A DNA stretch of 64,000 nt from Bactrocera neohumeralis. Lineage: Eukaryota; Arthropoda; Insecta; Diptera; Tephritidae. The position numbers and the translations under genes were made by a program. The number at the start of each line of letters is the position of its first letter. Within the stretch, counting starts at the first letter, position 1. The stretch lies in contig NW_026089624.1 in the NCBI RefSeq assembly GCF_024586455.1, positions 18,381,341 to 18,445,340 on the forward strand, given 5' to 3'. Below the pieces are notes generated by a model. The model saw nothing but the letters and a program-made list of their open reading frames with translations. It was not told the origin of the DNA and did no database searches. Of the stretch, positions 1-11,626 are shown in pieces.

Positions 1-679
1 ATTAAAGTATACATTATTTGGTCTCTTATCGTTTGGTCCATTGCGGTGAGGCGGTTCGCTACCCCGGTGCCCATTTCTTGTGTGTGATAAGAATCGCAAT
101 TTTGATCGGGTCGTAACTTATTGTAAATTTTATGCAGATTTTATGTAATGCCTCACAAACGTTAGTAAGTCTTCCACTTTTGTGGGGTGATACCTTTCTC
201 TCTTGCCATATCCTAAAATTCTCCACCGTCTTTTTAAGATTCAAATGCTTTGCTCAACAATAATCTACAAAGAAAATTTTGTTAATGAGGATTCATAATT
301 TGTGTTTTTTTTTTATACCTACGCTATTGCTACGATCCCTTAGCTATATCCGCACTATTTTTTTTATCCCCATTACTTTCACTTGAGCTCAAATAAAAAA
401 AAAACAAAGTTGGATATTTAATTAGCTTTTTTTAGTTTATTGAAAATTTCGCAAAAGTGTTGACAGTTCCACATCTATTGTGACCTAAAAATACGATCCA
501 AAGCAATGTGGAATTTAAAAACTATTGAGAATTGAAAATACATTACGATCCGTTTGCTATCGTATGTCATAATGCCAATCACTGCATACGATTGACGTAT
601 CACGTAATTTTTTTTCGTATGTTTGCCGATCCGTGTACGGATGTTATGAATCGACCCCAGTATTGTTGGACATTTGAAC
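1..679. other. AT-rich stretch, no gene seen
   Basis: I see no coding region, RNA gene or recognisable repeat in this stretch. The short open frames have no recognisable content. Confidence 0.4.
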
Positions 680-772
680 ATGGAAAGACTTACGCCTGAA
701 CAACGTATAAAAATCGTTCAACTTTCTTACGAAAATTCACGTTCTGTGAAGAATGTGTTGCGCGAGTTAAGG
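680..772 (+). pseudogene. Mariner transposase N-terminal remnant
   Basis: From ATG at 680 the sequence reads MERLTPEQRIKIVQLSYENS and then RSVKNVLRELRN. This matches the opening helix-turn-helix of a common insect mariner transposase (typically MERxTPEQR...YENxRSVK). The match ends abruptly near 772 and nothing of the catalytic domain follows. A C-terminal relic of what looks like the same family lies at 49007-49342. Confidence 0.65.
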
Positions 773-789
773 AACGTATTCCTTATAAC

Positions 790-1560
790 AGTAACAAATA
801 TTAAGACAACCTTTTGTTTCAGTAAACAGAATGCATCAAAACAACCTTGAGTTTGAATACCACAACAACCTTATCTTAAAACTAAGCAAATGTATCTAGG
901 CAAACAATATACATATATGTAAACAAACCTAAAAAAATAATATAATGTGTATCTTAACAAACTATAAACAAGTAATAAGTAAACATACTATTTAGAATAA
1001 ATAGAAGTAAGAACCATGTAATAAGTTAGTCTTAATAGTATAAATAAAGAGTACACATTTCGGTGCAGCTCAAAATATATTTTTTTGACTAATTTTTACT
1101 TAATGTAAAAATTAACTGGGGGCTCAACCAGGATGACAAATTTATTTGTTATCCAAAAAGTCAGATTTTATTCCGAAAGAAATAAATCAAAAAATTCCAC
1201 AGGAAGTAGGACTTCCAGCACTAAATGCCTGAAAAAAGTGCAGAAACAAATGGCAATGGATATAAGTATAAGTCCTGTAACAGCGGACAAATCCAGAATG
1301 AATCAAAAGCAAGCAGATCCCGAAATACGGACAGCGGCGAATTTACCAAGATTCACAACAGATCCTGGAACAGCGGACAGCGACAATTCCTGAAAAAGTG
1401 GAACAAAGTAAAAAAGTACAGGTCCTAAAATAATATACTTTCACCAAGATTCGCAATAGACCCTGGAAAAGCGGACAACGTTGAATCCTGAAAAATCCTG
1501 AAACATTGGACAGTTAATTATCAGTTAGGAAGAAGCAAAGATGGAAATCCAAGCACAAGT
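790..1560 (+). mobile_element. Possible LTR-retrotransposon relic (LTR, PBS-like site, leader)
   Basis: A segment of about 300 bases begins AGT and ends ACT (1115-1117). It contains TATAAATAAA near 1040 and is followed directly by TGGGGGCTCAACCAGGAT, which resembles a tRNA primer-binding site after the 5' LTR of Gypsy-type elements. Downstream, short motifs like CCTGGAACAGCGGACA recur four times to about 1500. The 86-codon open frame at 1133-1393 is not recognisable as Gag. No second LTR or pol was found. This is a suggestion from layout only. Confidence 0.35.
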
Positions 1561-1815
1561 AACTGCATTGATGGTAATTATAAACATTGCTTGAGGAATT
1601 TATACAAATTTATCCTCAATCGAAATGTGAAAATTTCCACAAGCAACACCAATTACCCAAAAAGATGCACCGAAAGAAAGGCAAGCCAAAAAGGAAAATG
1701 GTTGTTGAATTCTAGAAAATTAACGCTAGTTTAAAACGAACTAAAAGAAGACATCATTTGAAACACGAAAAAATAATTAAGTATACAATATAGCAAGGTA
1801 TTAATTATAAGCATA

Positions 1816-3300
1816 AACAAGTAAGGAAGGGCTAAGTTCGGGTGTCACCGAACATTTTATACTCTCGCATGATAAAGTGATAATAATATTTTTTTATTTT
1901 GCTGTAAAATTAATTAGTTCAGATCAATTTGTGTACTTTGAGTATTGAATTGTATTTTCGTTTCCTAATGTATATAATGGGTTGTCAAAAAAGTCTTGCG
2001 GTACTTTTATTGAATTTTTTTTTATTGAAATTGAAATGAATTTTTGATGACTCATGCCCAGCTCTTGACCGATGCTACGCCTGCTACTATACCGGTCTCT
2101 TTCGACCAATTCAGCGATTTTATCGCAATTTTCGACGACAGGCCTTCCGGGGCGTGTCGCATCTTCGACCACCTCTACACCAGAACGAAAACGTTGAAAC
2201 CGTCGTTGTGCGGTGGAAATGGAAACTGTATTGGGTTCATAAACTGCACAAATTTTATTGGCGGCTTGAGATGCATTTTTGCCTTTATCGTAGTAGTACT
2301 GTAAAATATGCCGTGTTTTCTCTTTATTTTGCTCCATGTTTGCGACACTATAACTTATGAACGACTAATAAAACTAAAACTACGCGCTTTCAGCGCCAAC
2401 TAGCGCAAATACCGCAAGACTTTTTTGAAAACCTATTATCATACAGAGAAGGCATCAGATGGAATTCAAAATAGCGTTATATTGGAAGAAGGCGTGGTTG
2501 TGAATCGATTTCACCCATATTTCGAACATGTCATCAGGGGGTTAAGAAAATATTATTTACCGAATTTCATTGAAATCGGTAGAGTAGTTCCTGAGGTATG
2601 GTTTTTGGTCCATAAGTGGGCGACGCCACGCCCATTTTCAATTTAAAAAACAAAAGCCTGGGTGCAGCTTCCTTCTGCCATTTCTTCCGTAAAATTTAGT
2701 GTTTCTGACGTATTTTGTTAGTCGGTTAACGCACTTTTAGTGATTTTCAACATAACCTTTGTATGGGAGGTGGGCGTGGTTATTATCCGATTTCTTCCAT
2801 TTTTTAACTGTAAATGGAAATGCCTAAAGAAAACGACTCTGTGGAGTTTGGTTGACATAGCTATAGTAGTTTCCGAGATATGTACAAAAAACTCAGTAGG
2901 GAGCGGGGCCACGCCCACTTTTCCAAAAAAATTACGTCCAAACATGTCCCTCCCTAATGCGATCCTTTGTGCCAAATTTCATTTTAATATCTTTATTTAT
3001 AGCTTAGTTATGACACTTCATAGGTTTTCAGTTTTCGCCATTTTGTGGGCGTGGCAGTGGGCCGATTTTGCCCATCTTCGAACTTAACCTTCTTATGGAG
3101 CAAAGAAATACGTGTACCAAGTTTCATCATGATATCTCAATTTTTACTCAAGTTACAGCTTGCACGGGCGGACGGACAGACGGATGGACGGACAGACAGA
3201 CATCCGGATTTCAACTCTTCTCGTCACTCTGATCACTTTGATATATATAACCCTATATCTGACTCTTTTAGTTTTAAGATTGGTACGCAGCTCTCAAGTA
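1816..3300 (+). repeat. Family A dispersed repeat, near full length, with a mariner inside
   Basis: It begins CAAGTAAGGAAGGGCTAAGT and GTTCGGGTGTCACCGAACAT, then runs through several GGGCGTGG/CCACGCCCA blocks and a GGACGGACAGACGGATGGAC stretch (3170-3200) to a TATATATAACCCTATATCTG end. It has no coding capacity. I recognise this sort of sequence as abundant in fly, especially tephritid, introns. Other pieces here lie at 28010-28500, 32388-32480, 37760-39180, 39360-39415 and 61435-62480. A mariner element interrupts it at 1979-2433. Confidence 0.7.
1979..2433 (-). mobile_element. Internally deleted mariner element
   Basis: The ends are inverted: GTTGTCAAAAAAGTCTTGCG near 1981 and CGCAAGACTTTTTTGAAAAC near 2413. 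On the minus strand, from ATG at 2337, the frame encodes the transposase N-terminus: MEQNKEKTRHILQYYYDKGK, a helix-turn-helix with RRFQRFRSG and the GRPVV linker, then SIGQELGMS. It then jumps straight into the other terminal repeat. The catalytic DDD domain is missing, so this is a non-autonomous derivative. It sits within a family A repeat and is therefore the younger insertion. Confidence 0.8.
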
Positions 3301-3344
3301 ATTGCTCAAGAAAAAAAATACATTATTTCTCTAGTAATTCGTAA

Positions 3345-4500
3345 CGTCATCTATGCCTCTGCACCATATAGCAGGACGAGAATAATGAGTGACTTATAGA
3401 GTTTTGTTTTTGTTAGTCGAGACGTGTTGTGGTCGATCGTAACGTTGCGAGGTAGGCAGTCTATTTTCTTTCCGTTGCGACACGGCACTCCTCGTCGTAC
3501 CAGCTGTTCTTTTGCGTTTTCCGGAAACCAAAGGTTTCGGTTGCAGCTGTACGTAAGGAGTTTGAAATGCCGTCTCACAGTTCCCTTATACCGAGTTGTT
3601 GAGCGCAAGTCGAGTAGAAAATTGTTCTGCTGTCTGTTATGATTGCAACTTCTCGACGTCGAACCTCCCTTGTGTTTGTTGACGTCCGTTTTTTGCTGCA
3701 CCGAGGCGGTTGCGTATCTTGGCTGCAACAAGGTAGTGGTCCGAGTCGATATTAGGACCTCGGAGCGCACGCACACACTGGAAACGTGTCTTCCGTCTAT
3801 CACAACATGATCGATCTGGTTGGTGGTTTTTCGATACGGAGACAGCCAGGTGGCTTGTTGAAAATTCTTATACAGGAATCTAGTAATACAGATAACCATA
3901 TTTCGGGCCCTGGCGAAGTCGATAAGTCGCAATCCATTTGGGGATGTTTCGTTGTGGAGGCTGAATTCACCGACCGTAGTGCCAAATAAACCTTCTTTGC
4001 CCACCCTGGCGTTAAAGTCGCCAAGAAAGATTTTGATCGTGCGGGCATCTTTCATAGGTGCCGTGGCGAGGGCAGCTGTCATAAGTGCGTTCCAAGCGCT
4101 CATCGAAGGCTTTGGTCACATCGTCCTTCTCGTCGGGGCGTGGGCACAAACCAGCGATATGTTGAAGAATTTCTCTTTAATGCGGTTTGTGGCTAAACAT
4201 TCATCCACCGGGGTGAATGACAGTACCCGGCGACGGAGTCTCTCTCCCACCACATATCCCACTCCAAATTTGCGCTCCTTTATATGGCCACCATATCAGC
4301 CTTTATTTGCACGAGCATATATACCAGCTGGGCAGCGACACCTTACCAATTAAGGGACCGGACATTTCAGGTGTATGCCCTCAAATCGTAATCCTTATTT
4401 CGTTTGCCATGGTCGTCATTAAAGGGAGGGTCTTTCATTCGAGGCAGTCGATAATTTTTCATTGGAGGCGTTTTTTATGTGACGAGTCCCAAACTCATTT
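3345..4500 (-). pseudogene. RTE-like non-LTR retrotransposon fragment (endonuclease fused to end of RT)
   Basis: On the minus strand the sequence encodes parts of an APE-type endonuclease: a degraded TWNVRSL start near 4360, then FGVGYVVGERLRRRVLSFTP, GDFNARVGK (about 4020), FSLHNETSPNGLRLIDFARA and NQIDHVVIDGRHVSS. The frame open from 4103 to 3351 (250 codons) then passes, after a large internal deletion, directly into the extreme end of the reverse-transcriptase frame (LYKSLIILVLLYGAEA). The RT catalytic core is gone. The same family occurs at 6641, 33412, 34921, 55371 and 57821. Confidence 0.8.
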
Positions 4501-4525
4501 ACATTGCAACATTCTGCTGACGCAT

Positions 4526-5205
4526 AAGACTTGAGAGAGCGAAGCAGTTGCTTCGCTTGGCCGAAAGCGGTCAAATTCCGAACATTGTGTTTTCTGACGA
4601 AAACATTTTTCCACTTGAGCAATTCGTAAACTCTCAAAACGATAGGATTTACTTGACCGACCCTTCATACGAGAATCTAAGTCATCGGTTGGCCACCAGG
4701 ACTCAGCACCCACCACAAATAATGGTTTGGGCCGCTGTCACCGCAGATGGGCGCCTTCGAGCCTGGCGTCAAAGTAAATGCGACATACATTATTATCGGC
4801 AAAGTGTTCTGGAGGCTGCTTTGAAGCCGTGGACAAACAAACATTTCGGTCGCTATTCATGGACGTTTCGAATTCACCAGATGCGAATCTAATGTATTAT
4901 TCTCTCTGGGCCATTTTGGAGAGAAAGGTCCGAAGTAAAAAATACACCAGTCTCGAGGTGCTGAAGAAAGCCATTGTCCGTGAGTGGGCCAAAATACCGA
5001 CAAGTCACATTCGGGTACCTTGCGATTCGTTTTTTGTCCGTCTCAAGGCCATAGTTAAGGCAAAAGGTGGTCATATCTAACAGAAATGAATTGGTCTTGA
5101 ATTTATGATTATTTTCACACATTAAGTACTTTAAGATAAATAAAAATAATTTTCCAAACCGAATTTATTTCTTTTGTAATTGGTTACACTTCGGTGTTGG
5201 ACCCT
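4526..5205 (+). mobile_element. 5'-truncated Tc1/mariner copy
   Basis: This is a second copy of the element at 59252-60489, matching from its middle onward (AAGACTTGAGAGAGCGAAGC) to the 3' terminal repeat ending TTGGACCCTG next to TA at 5206. The transposase region reads FSDENIFPLEQFVNSQNDRI (first catalytic Asp in SDE) and, after a deletion, SHIRVPCDSFFVRLKAIVKA. The DNA-binding half and the left terminal repeat are absent; the breakpoint joins it to RTE sequence. Confidence 0.75.
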
Positions 5206-5334
5206 GTAATATTGCGTGGAAATATGTTGTCGCGTAGTTATACTATACTTGAGTAATATCAAAATTTATTAAAATCAATCCAAATGAGCTAAAATATACG
5301 CGATATATACGTCTCTATGACTGCCACCCATTCA

Positions 5335-5734
5335 CTTCGACTTCCTCCATTCAGCTTTGCAGATTCCGGCGATGCCGCTTTAACCGGCACCAAAGCCAAA
5401 GCCAAATATGAAAAGTAATTGAAGCTGTTGCAAATGAGGTCATGCAATCCTTACCAAGTTTTGAGCGCATAGTCAGGGAGATCAAATTCAGTACAGCCGC
5501 TTGGCAATGAGAGTGAATGCACACATCTCTGAAGGAGTCGGAACTTCGGAGCAGTATATCTCTCGCTACATTGATAGCAGCCACTTCCTCGTGAAAGACG
5601 CTATAGTGGTCTAGTAATCTGAAACTAGAGTTTGTAGAGAACTCACAACAGAACACTCCAACCATCCTTTTTAACTTCGATCCATCCATAAAAAAGCTCA
5701 CTCTATCTCTTCGCCATCGGCTTCCTTCGCCCAC
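5335..5734 (-). pseudogene. RNase H domain relic of a non-LTR retrotransposon
   Basis: The minus-strand frame reads FFMDGSKLKRMVGVF, then SVFHEEVAAINVARDIL, CIHSHCQAAVLNLI and a GHRGIAG-like end with a frameshift. This is the RNase H domain that ends the pol of I/R1/LOA-type elements. Asp and Glu of the active site are present (MDGSK, HEEVAA), but the Asp normally in the SDSQAA position is His here. No intact RT is visible upstream (5735-6600), which I take to be decayed parts of the same or another element. Confidence 0.6.
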
Positions 5735-6640
5735 AAATCCTTCGCAATTTTGTGAGCAGAGAACCGTCAGGTGAAGGTTTCTATATGCAGTGGTCTAGAT
5801 TGTAGGGAATGGAATCGAAGTGGTGGAGAATTTCAAAGCGTGTCTGTTAATGTCAGTTTTCGCCGCCAAGAGCGGTGGATAATTTTCTCTGTAACCAATC
5901 AGTACATGTGAACTCAAAAAGAAATTTATCTCTAGCGTTGTTATCCGAGCTTACTCAGACAATGTGCCTTGAGTTGGACTCTGAATGAATAATAACGCTG
6001 GTGAGGGGGCCGATAAACTTCTTATTCAAGAAAACTAATACCTGCCTATAACGTTCACCAGTTTTCTCGAGATTTATGTCCCTCCAGTTGCGAGTTAGGA
6101 GAGACGGATAATAGTATCGCAACATTTCGGCTATTTGTTGAAGGTGGAAGTCTCGCTCTCTTCCCTTTCCAACCCTGGCTATCGCTTCCTACTATTACGT
6201 ATAGGCCAGCCGTTAGTAGGCACACTAAACCAGCTTATGTATACCATGGTACCAAGCAGCAGTTTTCCACCCGGGAGGTGGCCCGGGGTTTACTTAGACT
6301 ATCTTCATAAAACCAGGGGATATAGCTGCTGCGACCCGCTTCTACTGCTTGTGGGAGTACTGCGATCAAACAACCCTAGTTCTATTGAGTCTGCCCGTTA
6401 GGCAATTTCGTTGAACATTTCTACTGTTCCAGTACGAGGCTTCTTGCCGTGAAAGGATTCTCCCTCGTGTGACATCTGTCGCTTAACTAAAAGTTTGGTT
6501 CCACTCGAGTTCACTGATCCGCCGTCCTTGGTGTCGCTAAACACCCTTCTATCTCACTCAAGTGTGTGTGCAAGCTGTTTATATGTATTTTTGAACAGTC
6601 TTCCTGCCACCGTAGCAAGCTATCTTCACTCTCTCTGTAC
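5735..6640. other. Unassigned stretch, probably decayed retroelement
   Basis: It is richer in G and C than its surroundings, like the flanking retroelements, but no frame gives a recognisable domain. The 88-codon open frame at 6135-6401 has no family features I can identify. Confidence 0.3.
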
Positions 6641-8250
6641 AGCCTAAAACGCACGTCAACAAACACAGGAAGGGTTCGACATCGAGAAGCTGCAATCACA
6701 ACAGATAGCCCAACGATTTTCCACTCCACTTGCACTCCTGCTCTCTGAGAGCACTCGTCAACAACTCGATATAAGGGAACTGAAGGACGCCATTTCAAAT
6801 TTCTTACGTACAACAGCAACCAAAACCATTACCTCGCAACGTTACGATCGATCACAACACATGCGGGATGGGATAGCTACCGAGAGCTGACGAAGGAAGC
6901 GAGACGCATTTGCAGACAGAAAAAGAAAGAGGCCGAAATGCGTGAGTATGAAGAGATTGACAAGCTAGCCGACAGGGGTATGCTCGAAAATACTTCGAAA
7001 GTTTGCGGCGACTAACAGAAGGTTTCAAGACCGGAGCATACTCTTGTAGAACCCCAAGAGGTGATCTAGTGACCGATGCCCAGAGCATACTAAAATTATG
7101 AAGGGAACACTTCTCCAGCCTGCTGAATGGCAGTGAACGTACAACGCCAGTAGAAGGCGAACCCGATTCCCCAATCGATGACGATGGAGCAGACATTACA
7201 TTGCCCAACTAAGAATAAGTTCGAATAGCAATTACCCGTTTGAAGAACAAAAAAGCGGCGGGGCCGATGGAGCTATTCAAACACGGTGGTGAAGAACTGG
7301 TGAGGAGCATGCATCAGCTTTTTTGTAAAATATGGTGGGACGAAAGCATGCCCAACGATTGGGCCGTGAGAAGAGAATCGACACACACGACCTCTTCGTC
7401 GATTTCAAAGCTGCCTTTGACAGGACGAAAAGGAGCTGTCTCTATGCCCCGATGTCTGAATTTGGTATCCCCGCAAAACTAATACGGCTGTGCAAACTAA
7501 CGTTGAGCAACACCAAAAGCTCCGTCAGGATCGGTAAAGACCTCTCCGAGCCAAACGAGGTTTCAGACAAGGTGACTCCCTATCTTGCGACTTCTTCTAT
7601 CTGCTGCTGGCATATGCCGGTTATATTAGTATTTTTGGCTTCAACACTCGCGACTAGGCTCTCACGTCACTGTTGACAGTCATAACTTTGAAGTCGTAGA
7701 TAATTTCGTCTTTCTTGGAACCAGTATAAACACCACCATCAATGTCAGCTTGAAAATCCAACGCAGGATAACTCTTGCCAACAGGTGCTACTTCGGACTG
7801 AGTTGGCAATTGAGAAGTGAAGTCCTCTCTCGACGAACAAAAACCAAACTCTATAAGTCACTCATTATTCCCGTCCTGCTATATGGTGCAGAGGCATGGA
7901 CGACGTTACTGGTTTTCGAGGGAAACTTCTACGAAGGGATTATGGCGAATATCGCATTCGATGGAACGATGAGCTGTAGGAGATATATGACGACATTGAC
8001 ATAGTTCAGCGAATTAAAAGACAGCGGCTACGCTGGCTAGGTCATCTTGTCCGAATGGATGAAAACACTCCAGGTCTGAAGGTATTCGACGCAGTACCCG
8101 GAAGGACCATGTGAAAATGGACCTGGCTTAGCTTGGAATATCCAATTGGCGCCACGTAGTGAAAAGAAGAAACAACTGCCGCGTTGATTTTAACTCGGCT
8201 ATAACCGCGTAAACGGTGTCCACGCCAGCAAAGAAGAAGAAAGGTGAAAA
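6641..8250 (+). pseudogene. RTE-like retrotransposon copy, deleted and frameshifted
   Basis: The match starts in the linker after the endonuclease (QQTQEGFDIEKLQSQQ). It continues through the region before RT and the RT fragment RIDTHDLFVDFKAAFDRTKR (7375-7436) to SLIIPVLLYGAEAW (7857-7900) and the RLRWLGHLV-like end (8025-8050). Several stops and frameshifts are present, and a deletion removes the YADD catalytic block (between about 7620 and 7660). It ends with the family's AAGAAGAAG tail (8232-8242), typical of RTE 3' ends. Confidence 0.8.
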
Positions 8251-8592
8251 CGTTTTTGTCGGTTTAAAAATCCAAGGGATTGTACTTGAGGTTTAATTTT
8301 GAATATGTTTATACAAAAAAAATTCATTGTAAAAATAACGAAATTAAGGCTGGTATCACAATGTCTGGTTATCAGCCTTTCTGTATAGTTAATAGAGTTG
8401 CCCGCTTAATAGAGCGTCCATTTAATAGAGCATTTAAAGTATTTTTTTTATTTATGAATGGTTTTTACTATCCTATCTTCTAAGTTAGTTCGAACTGGAC
8501 ACAGTGTGCTAAATTTTACTAAAATCGGTTCAGTAGCTTAGGAGTCAATCGCGGACAAACAACGTGACACGTAATTTTTATAATGTATATAA
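8243..8592. repeat. Dispersed repeat C
   Basis: It starts AAAGGTGAAAACGTTTTTGT, passes a CTGGTATCACAATGTCTGGT region, and ends with CGGTTCAGTAGCTTAGGAGT and GACAAACAACGTGACACGTA. The opening motif reappears at 63963-64000, at the window edge. I recognise the CGGTTCAGTAG...ACAAACAACG end as a common insect intergenic repeat but cannot name the element. Confidence 0.45.
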
Positions 8593-8594
8593 AG

Positions 8595-8800
8595 ATAAAT
8601 CATCAGAATGACGACCAGAGTGGGCTTAATCATGTCCGCCTGTCTGCATTATTTTTTGCATTCTTGTCCAATACATCGGTAGAATCTCCGAACAAAATTC
8701 TGAGATCGCACCACTGTACTTTTAGCATATAGCTGCAATACCAGCATGACCGATCAAAATCAAGTTCATCTATGGAAACTTTTGGATTTGTGAACTTCGG
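8595..8800 (-). repeat. Family B dispersed repeat, fragment
   Basis: The fragment contains ACCGATCAAAATCAAGTTCA (8749-8768) and CATATAGCTGCAATACCAGC, the reverse complement of the family B core. It is partial, with both ends decayed. Confidence 0.5.
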
Positions 8801-9276
8801 TATATTATCTTGTTCTGTAATATTTAACTTTGCTCGATTGTTAATTGAATCCACTAAGACTTAGATAAATTGGAAAAACTAAACAGTTTTTATTTAATGA
8901 ATAATGATCTTTATTTGGAATAACTTATAAATTAGTAAAGAAGATGTTGAGTGCTTATATATATAATTAATTAATTTACTCGTTTTAACAGTAATTATTT
9001 TATAATATGTGTATCTAAATACATATATGTATATAGACAATATATATACATATATATATGTATGTATATCGAAAGACTTCGTTAGCAATATTTGCTATAG
9101 TATTAAACTATAGTTGTTTTTATATATGTGTATTTAATTGTATTTTATATATATATTTATGTATATCTGATATCTGTAGGTTATATAAGCATATTCATTC
9201 TTAACTACTAATTTATAAACAAATACACATATTTCTACATATCATCATCTAAAATGCAAAATAACGCAATAACAAT

Positions 9277-9914
9277 CAGGGGTGTTGTGGAATCCAAGAC
9301 AGAATTGCTTAGCTGTCAGAATTGCAAGCCAATTCTGATTTTCATTGGTGTCACGGAATCTGATTGGATTTCCGTCTTTTCGAACACACGCAAAACCAAT
9401 ATTCGAATCAGCTGTGTACTAATGTGAAAAAACATGCAAATGAATACATTTGGTTGCAATCCTATTCAAGTTTTTAATGAGTTCTAAATTAAAGAAAGAG
9501 TTTAAGAGATAACATTTATCGAATGAATAAGGAGGCATTTGGGTGTTCAATTACATTTATTACGTTTTGTAAATCTAATATCTTTAAATATCCGGATTTT
9601 TTTTTTCCAAAAACTCAATAATTAAGACATTTCGTGTTTTATACTTATGTTTCCCCTATAGAAATAAAGATAAATTAATTCGAAATAATAAAATGACTTG
9701 ATTTCTTAGCTTACATTTCAAATCTGTGAACGACTATCTTCTTGCTTTGTTTCTGATAGCAAAACCGATAAAATTGGTTTCCGTGCCACCCAAATCCGAT
9801 ACAAATTCTATTTCGAATATCAAACCAATGATATCTGAATTCATGACACCTACTACGTTTTTTGATCGGTTTCAATTCTGATTCCGACAACTATCAGATT
9901 CCACAACACCCCTG
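9277..9914. mobile_element. MITE with 18-bp terminal inverted repeats
   Basis: The left end CAGGGGTGTTGTGGAATC (9277-9294) is the exact reverse complement of the right end GATTCCACAACACCCCTG (9897-9914). AAT flanks both ends (9274-9276 and 9915-9917), a possible 3-bp target duplication like those of PIF/Harbinger elements. The 638-bp interior has no coding frame and repeats internal motifs such as CAATTCTGATT near both ends. The structure is read directly; the superfamily is a guess. Confidence 0.8.
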
Positions 9915-11626
9915 AATTTCATTAGTTTGCAGGAGATGGAAACATCGTTACCAATATGATAAAAAATATAATAATGATTAATTATATGATAAAAAATTTA
10001 AACTAATTCGTTTCTGACGTGGTAATATCTGAAAGGTGGCAGTTAAAACTTTATACATATACCATTGAAGGATAGGTTAGATGACTGATCCCTCAACAGT
10101 GCGGGGGGAGTACACTTAGACTGTTAGTAATACGGTTTTGTGTGTTTTTGTTATTACGTTGCATTACATTTTAAGTGACGATATGTACATATATTAAAAA
10201 GGTAATATTTGTGTGATATACATATGTGTCATCATTTAACGAAAAGTTATTTCTAAATAAATTATTCAATTAATTATACAACCATTACATACAACTCTAA
10301 ATTCGGGCACATATAAAAATACAATAATTATTAACTTCACATATTAGCTTTATTTTCACTACATTATATACATGTATACTAACATTAAAAAATATAAGAA
10401 TATATATTAAAATACATACATATTATGTATACTTCTAAATATACCTATAATGATTTAAACAATGGGGCACAGTATTTAAAAGTTATATTGGTTTTGGTTT
10501 AAATACATGTATGTATGAAACTAGCTAATTGACAACTTAAACATTATGGATTTAATTAAAATAAAATATAATTTATATAACTTTGTTTGCACATGTGATG
10601 TCGCAATTGGTATGTACATGAGTATATATTGCGCCCTTCTTTGCACGGCTGGGAGATCTTTCATATTTTATAACTTGAATTATTTTACTTATGTTTATTT
10701 TTATGTAGGTATGCATTATCGGATTGTAAAAATACTGTTGAATAACTAACTTCTTTATCACTGCATCCATATGACGAAAAATATGAATAGTGAAGAAAAA
10801 TTTTGGAAAAGCGGTGCTGTTGCAATGAATTAGTTTCATTGATAATAATACCATTTCTTAGCAAATTACACATAAGTCACATTTGTACAATTCAATCAAA
10901 AAACTGGATGCACTCTGGGCACACGGCCTTGGTTAATATCCTGCTTTGGACTTATGCACAAACATGGCATATGAAATAAATTATTACTTTCTTTAGTTAA
11001 ATGGCTATCGATTGGCGAAATATATTTCAAATATAGTTCAACGGATAATATATTATTTTATACTATACATTATATTTTCATTTCGCTTATTCAATATAAA
11101 TGATGTCATATATAATATGTAAACTATTATTTTTTAGTTTACTTAAAAATAACACTTAAATAATGGAAGCATTTAAATGATTAGATTTTATAAAGTTGCA
11201 CATATATTTACACAAGGACTCTAGAAATAACACATACCAAAATTCTAGTAATACTTGTATTTCTTATCAACATTTCATTTAGTTATTGAATTCAGTGAAC
11301 ACAAACAAAGATTTTGCGGTACTGAAACAGCAATTACATACGGCACGTATTGACAAATACAAAGACTTTCAGTAATTAAATTTAGAGTATTGCTTTTGTA
11401 AAATACTATGAAGCTGGAAACAATCAAGAATAATGTGGAACAGTTCCGCAAAGCTTTACTGCGTGTACTTTTCGGAAAAATAGGAGCACTGCCGATTTAA
11501 TGAATGGCGCAACAGAATTTAAATATCTTTAGAGGCATGTTTTTTTAAATAAATGGTGCCTTTGGTTAGTAGTTAGAGCAGCGTTGAATTTAGATATTTT
11601 AGCCCCATGTTAGAAAAAAGTAATTA

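Noticed and set aside
2740..3087. 115-codon open frame
   Set aside because: It lies within a family A repeat copy. The frame is not preserved in the other copies, so it is not a gene.
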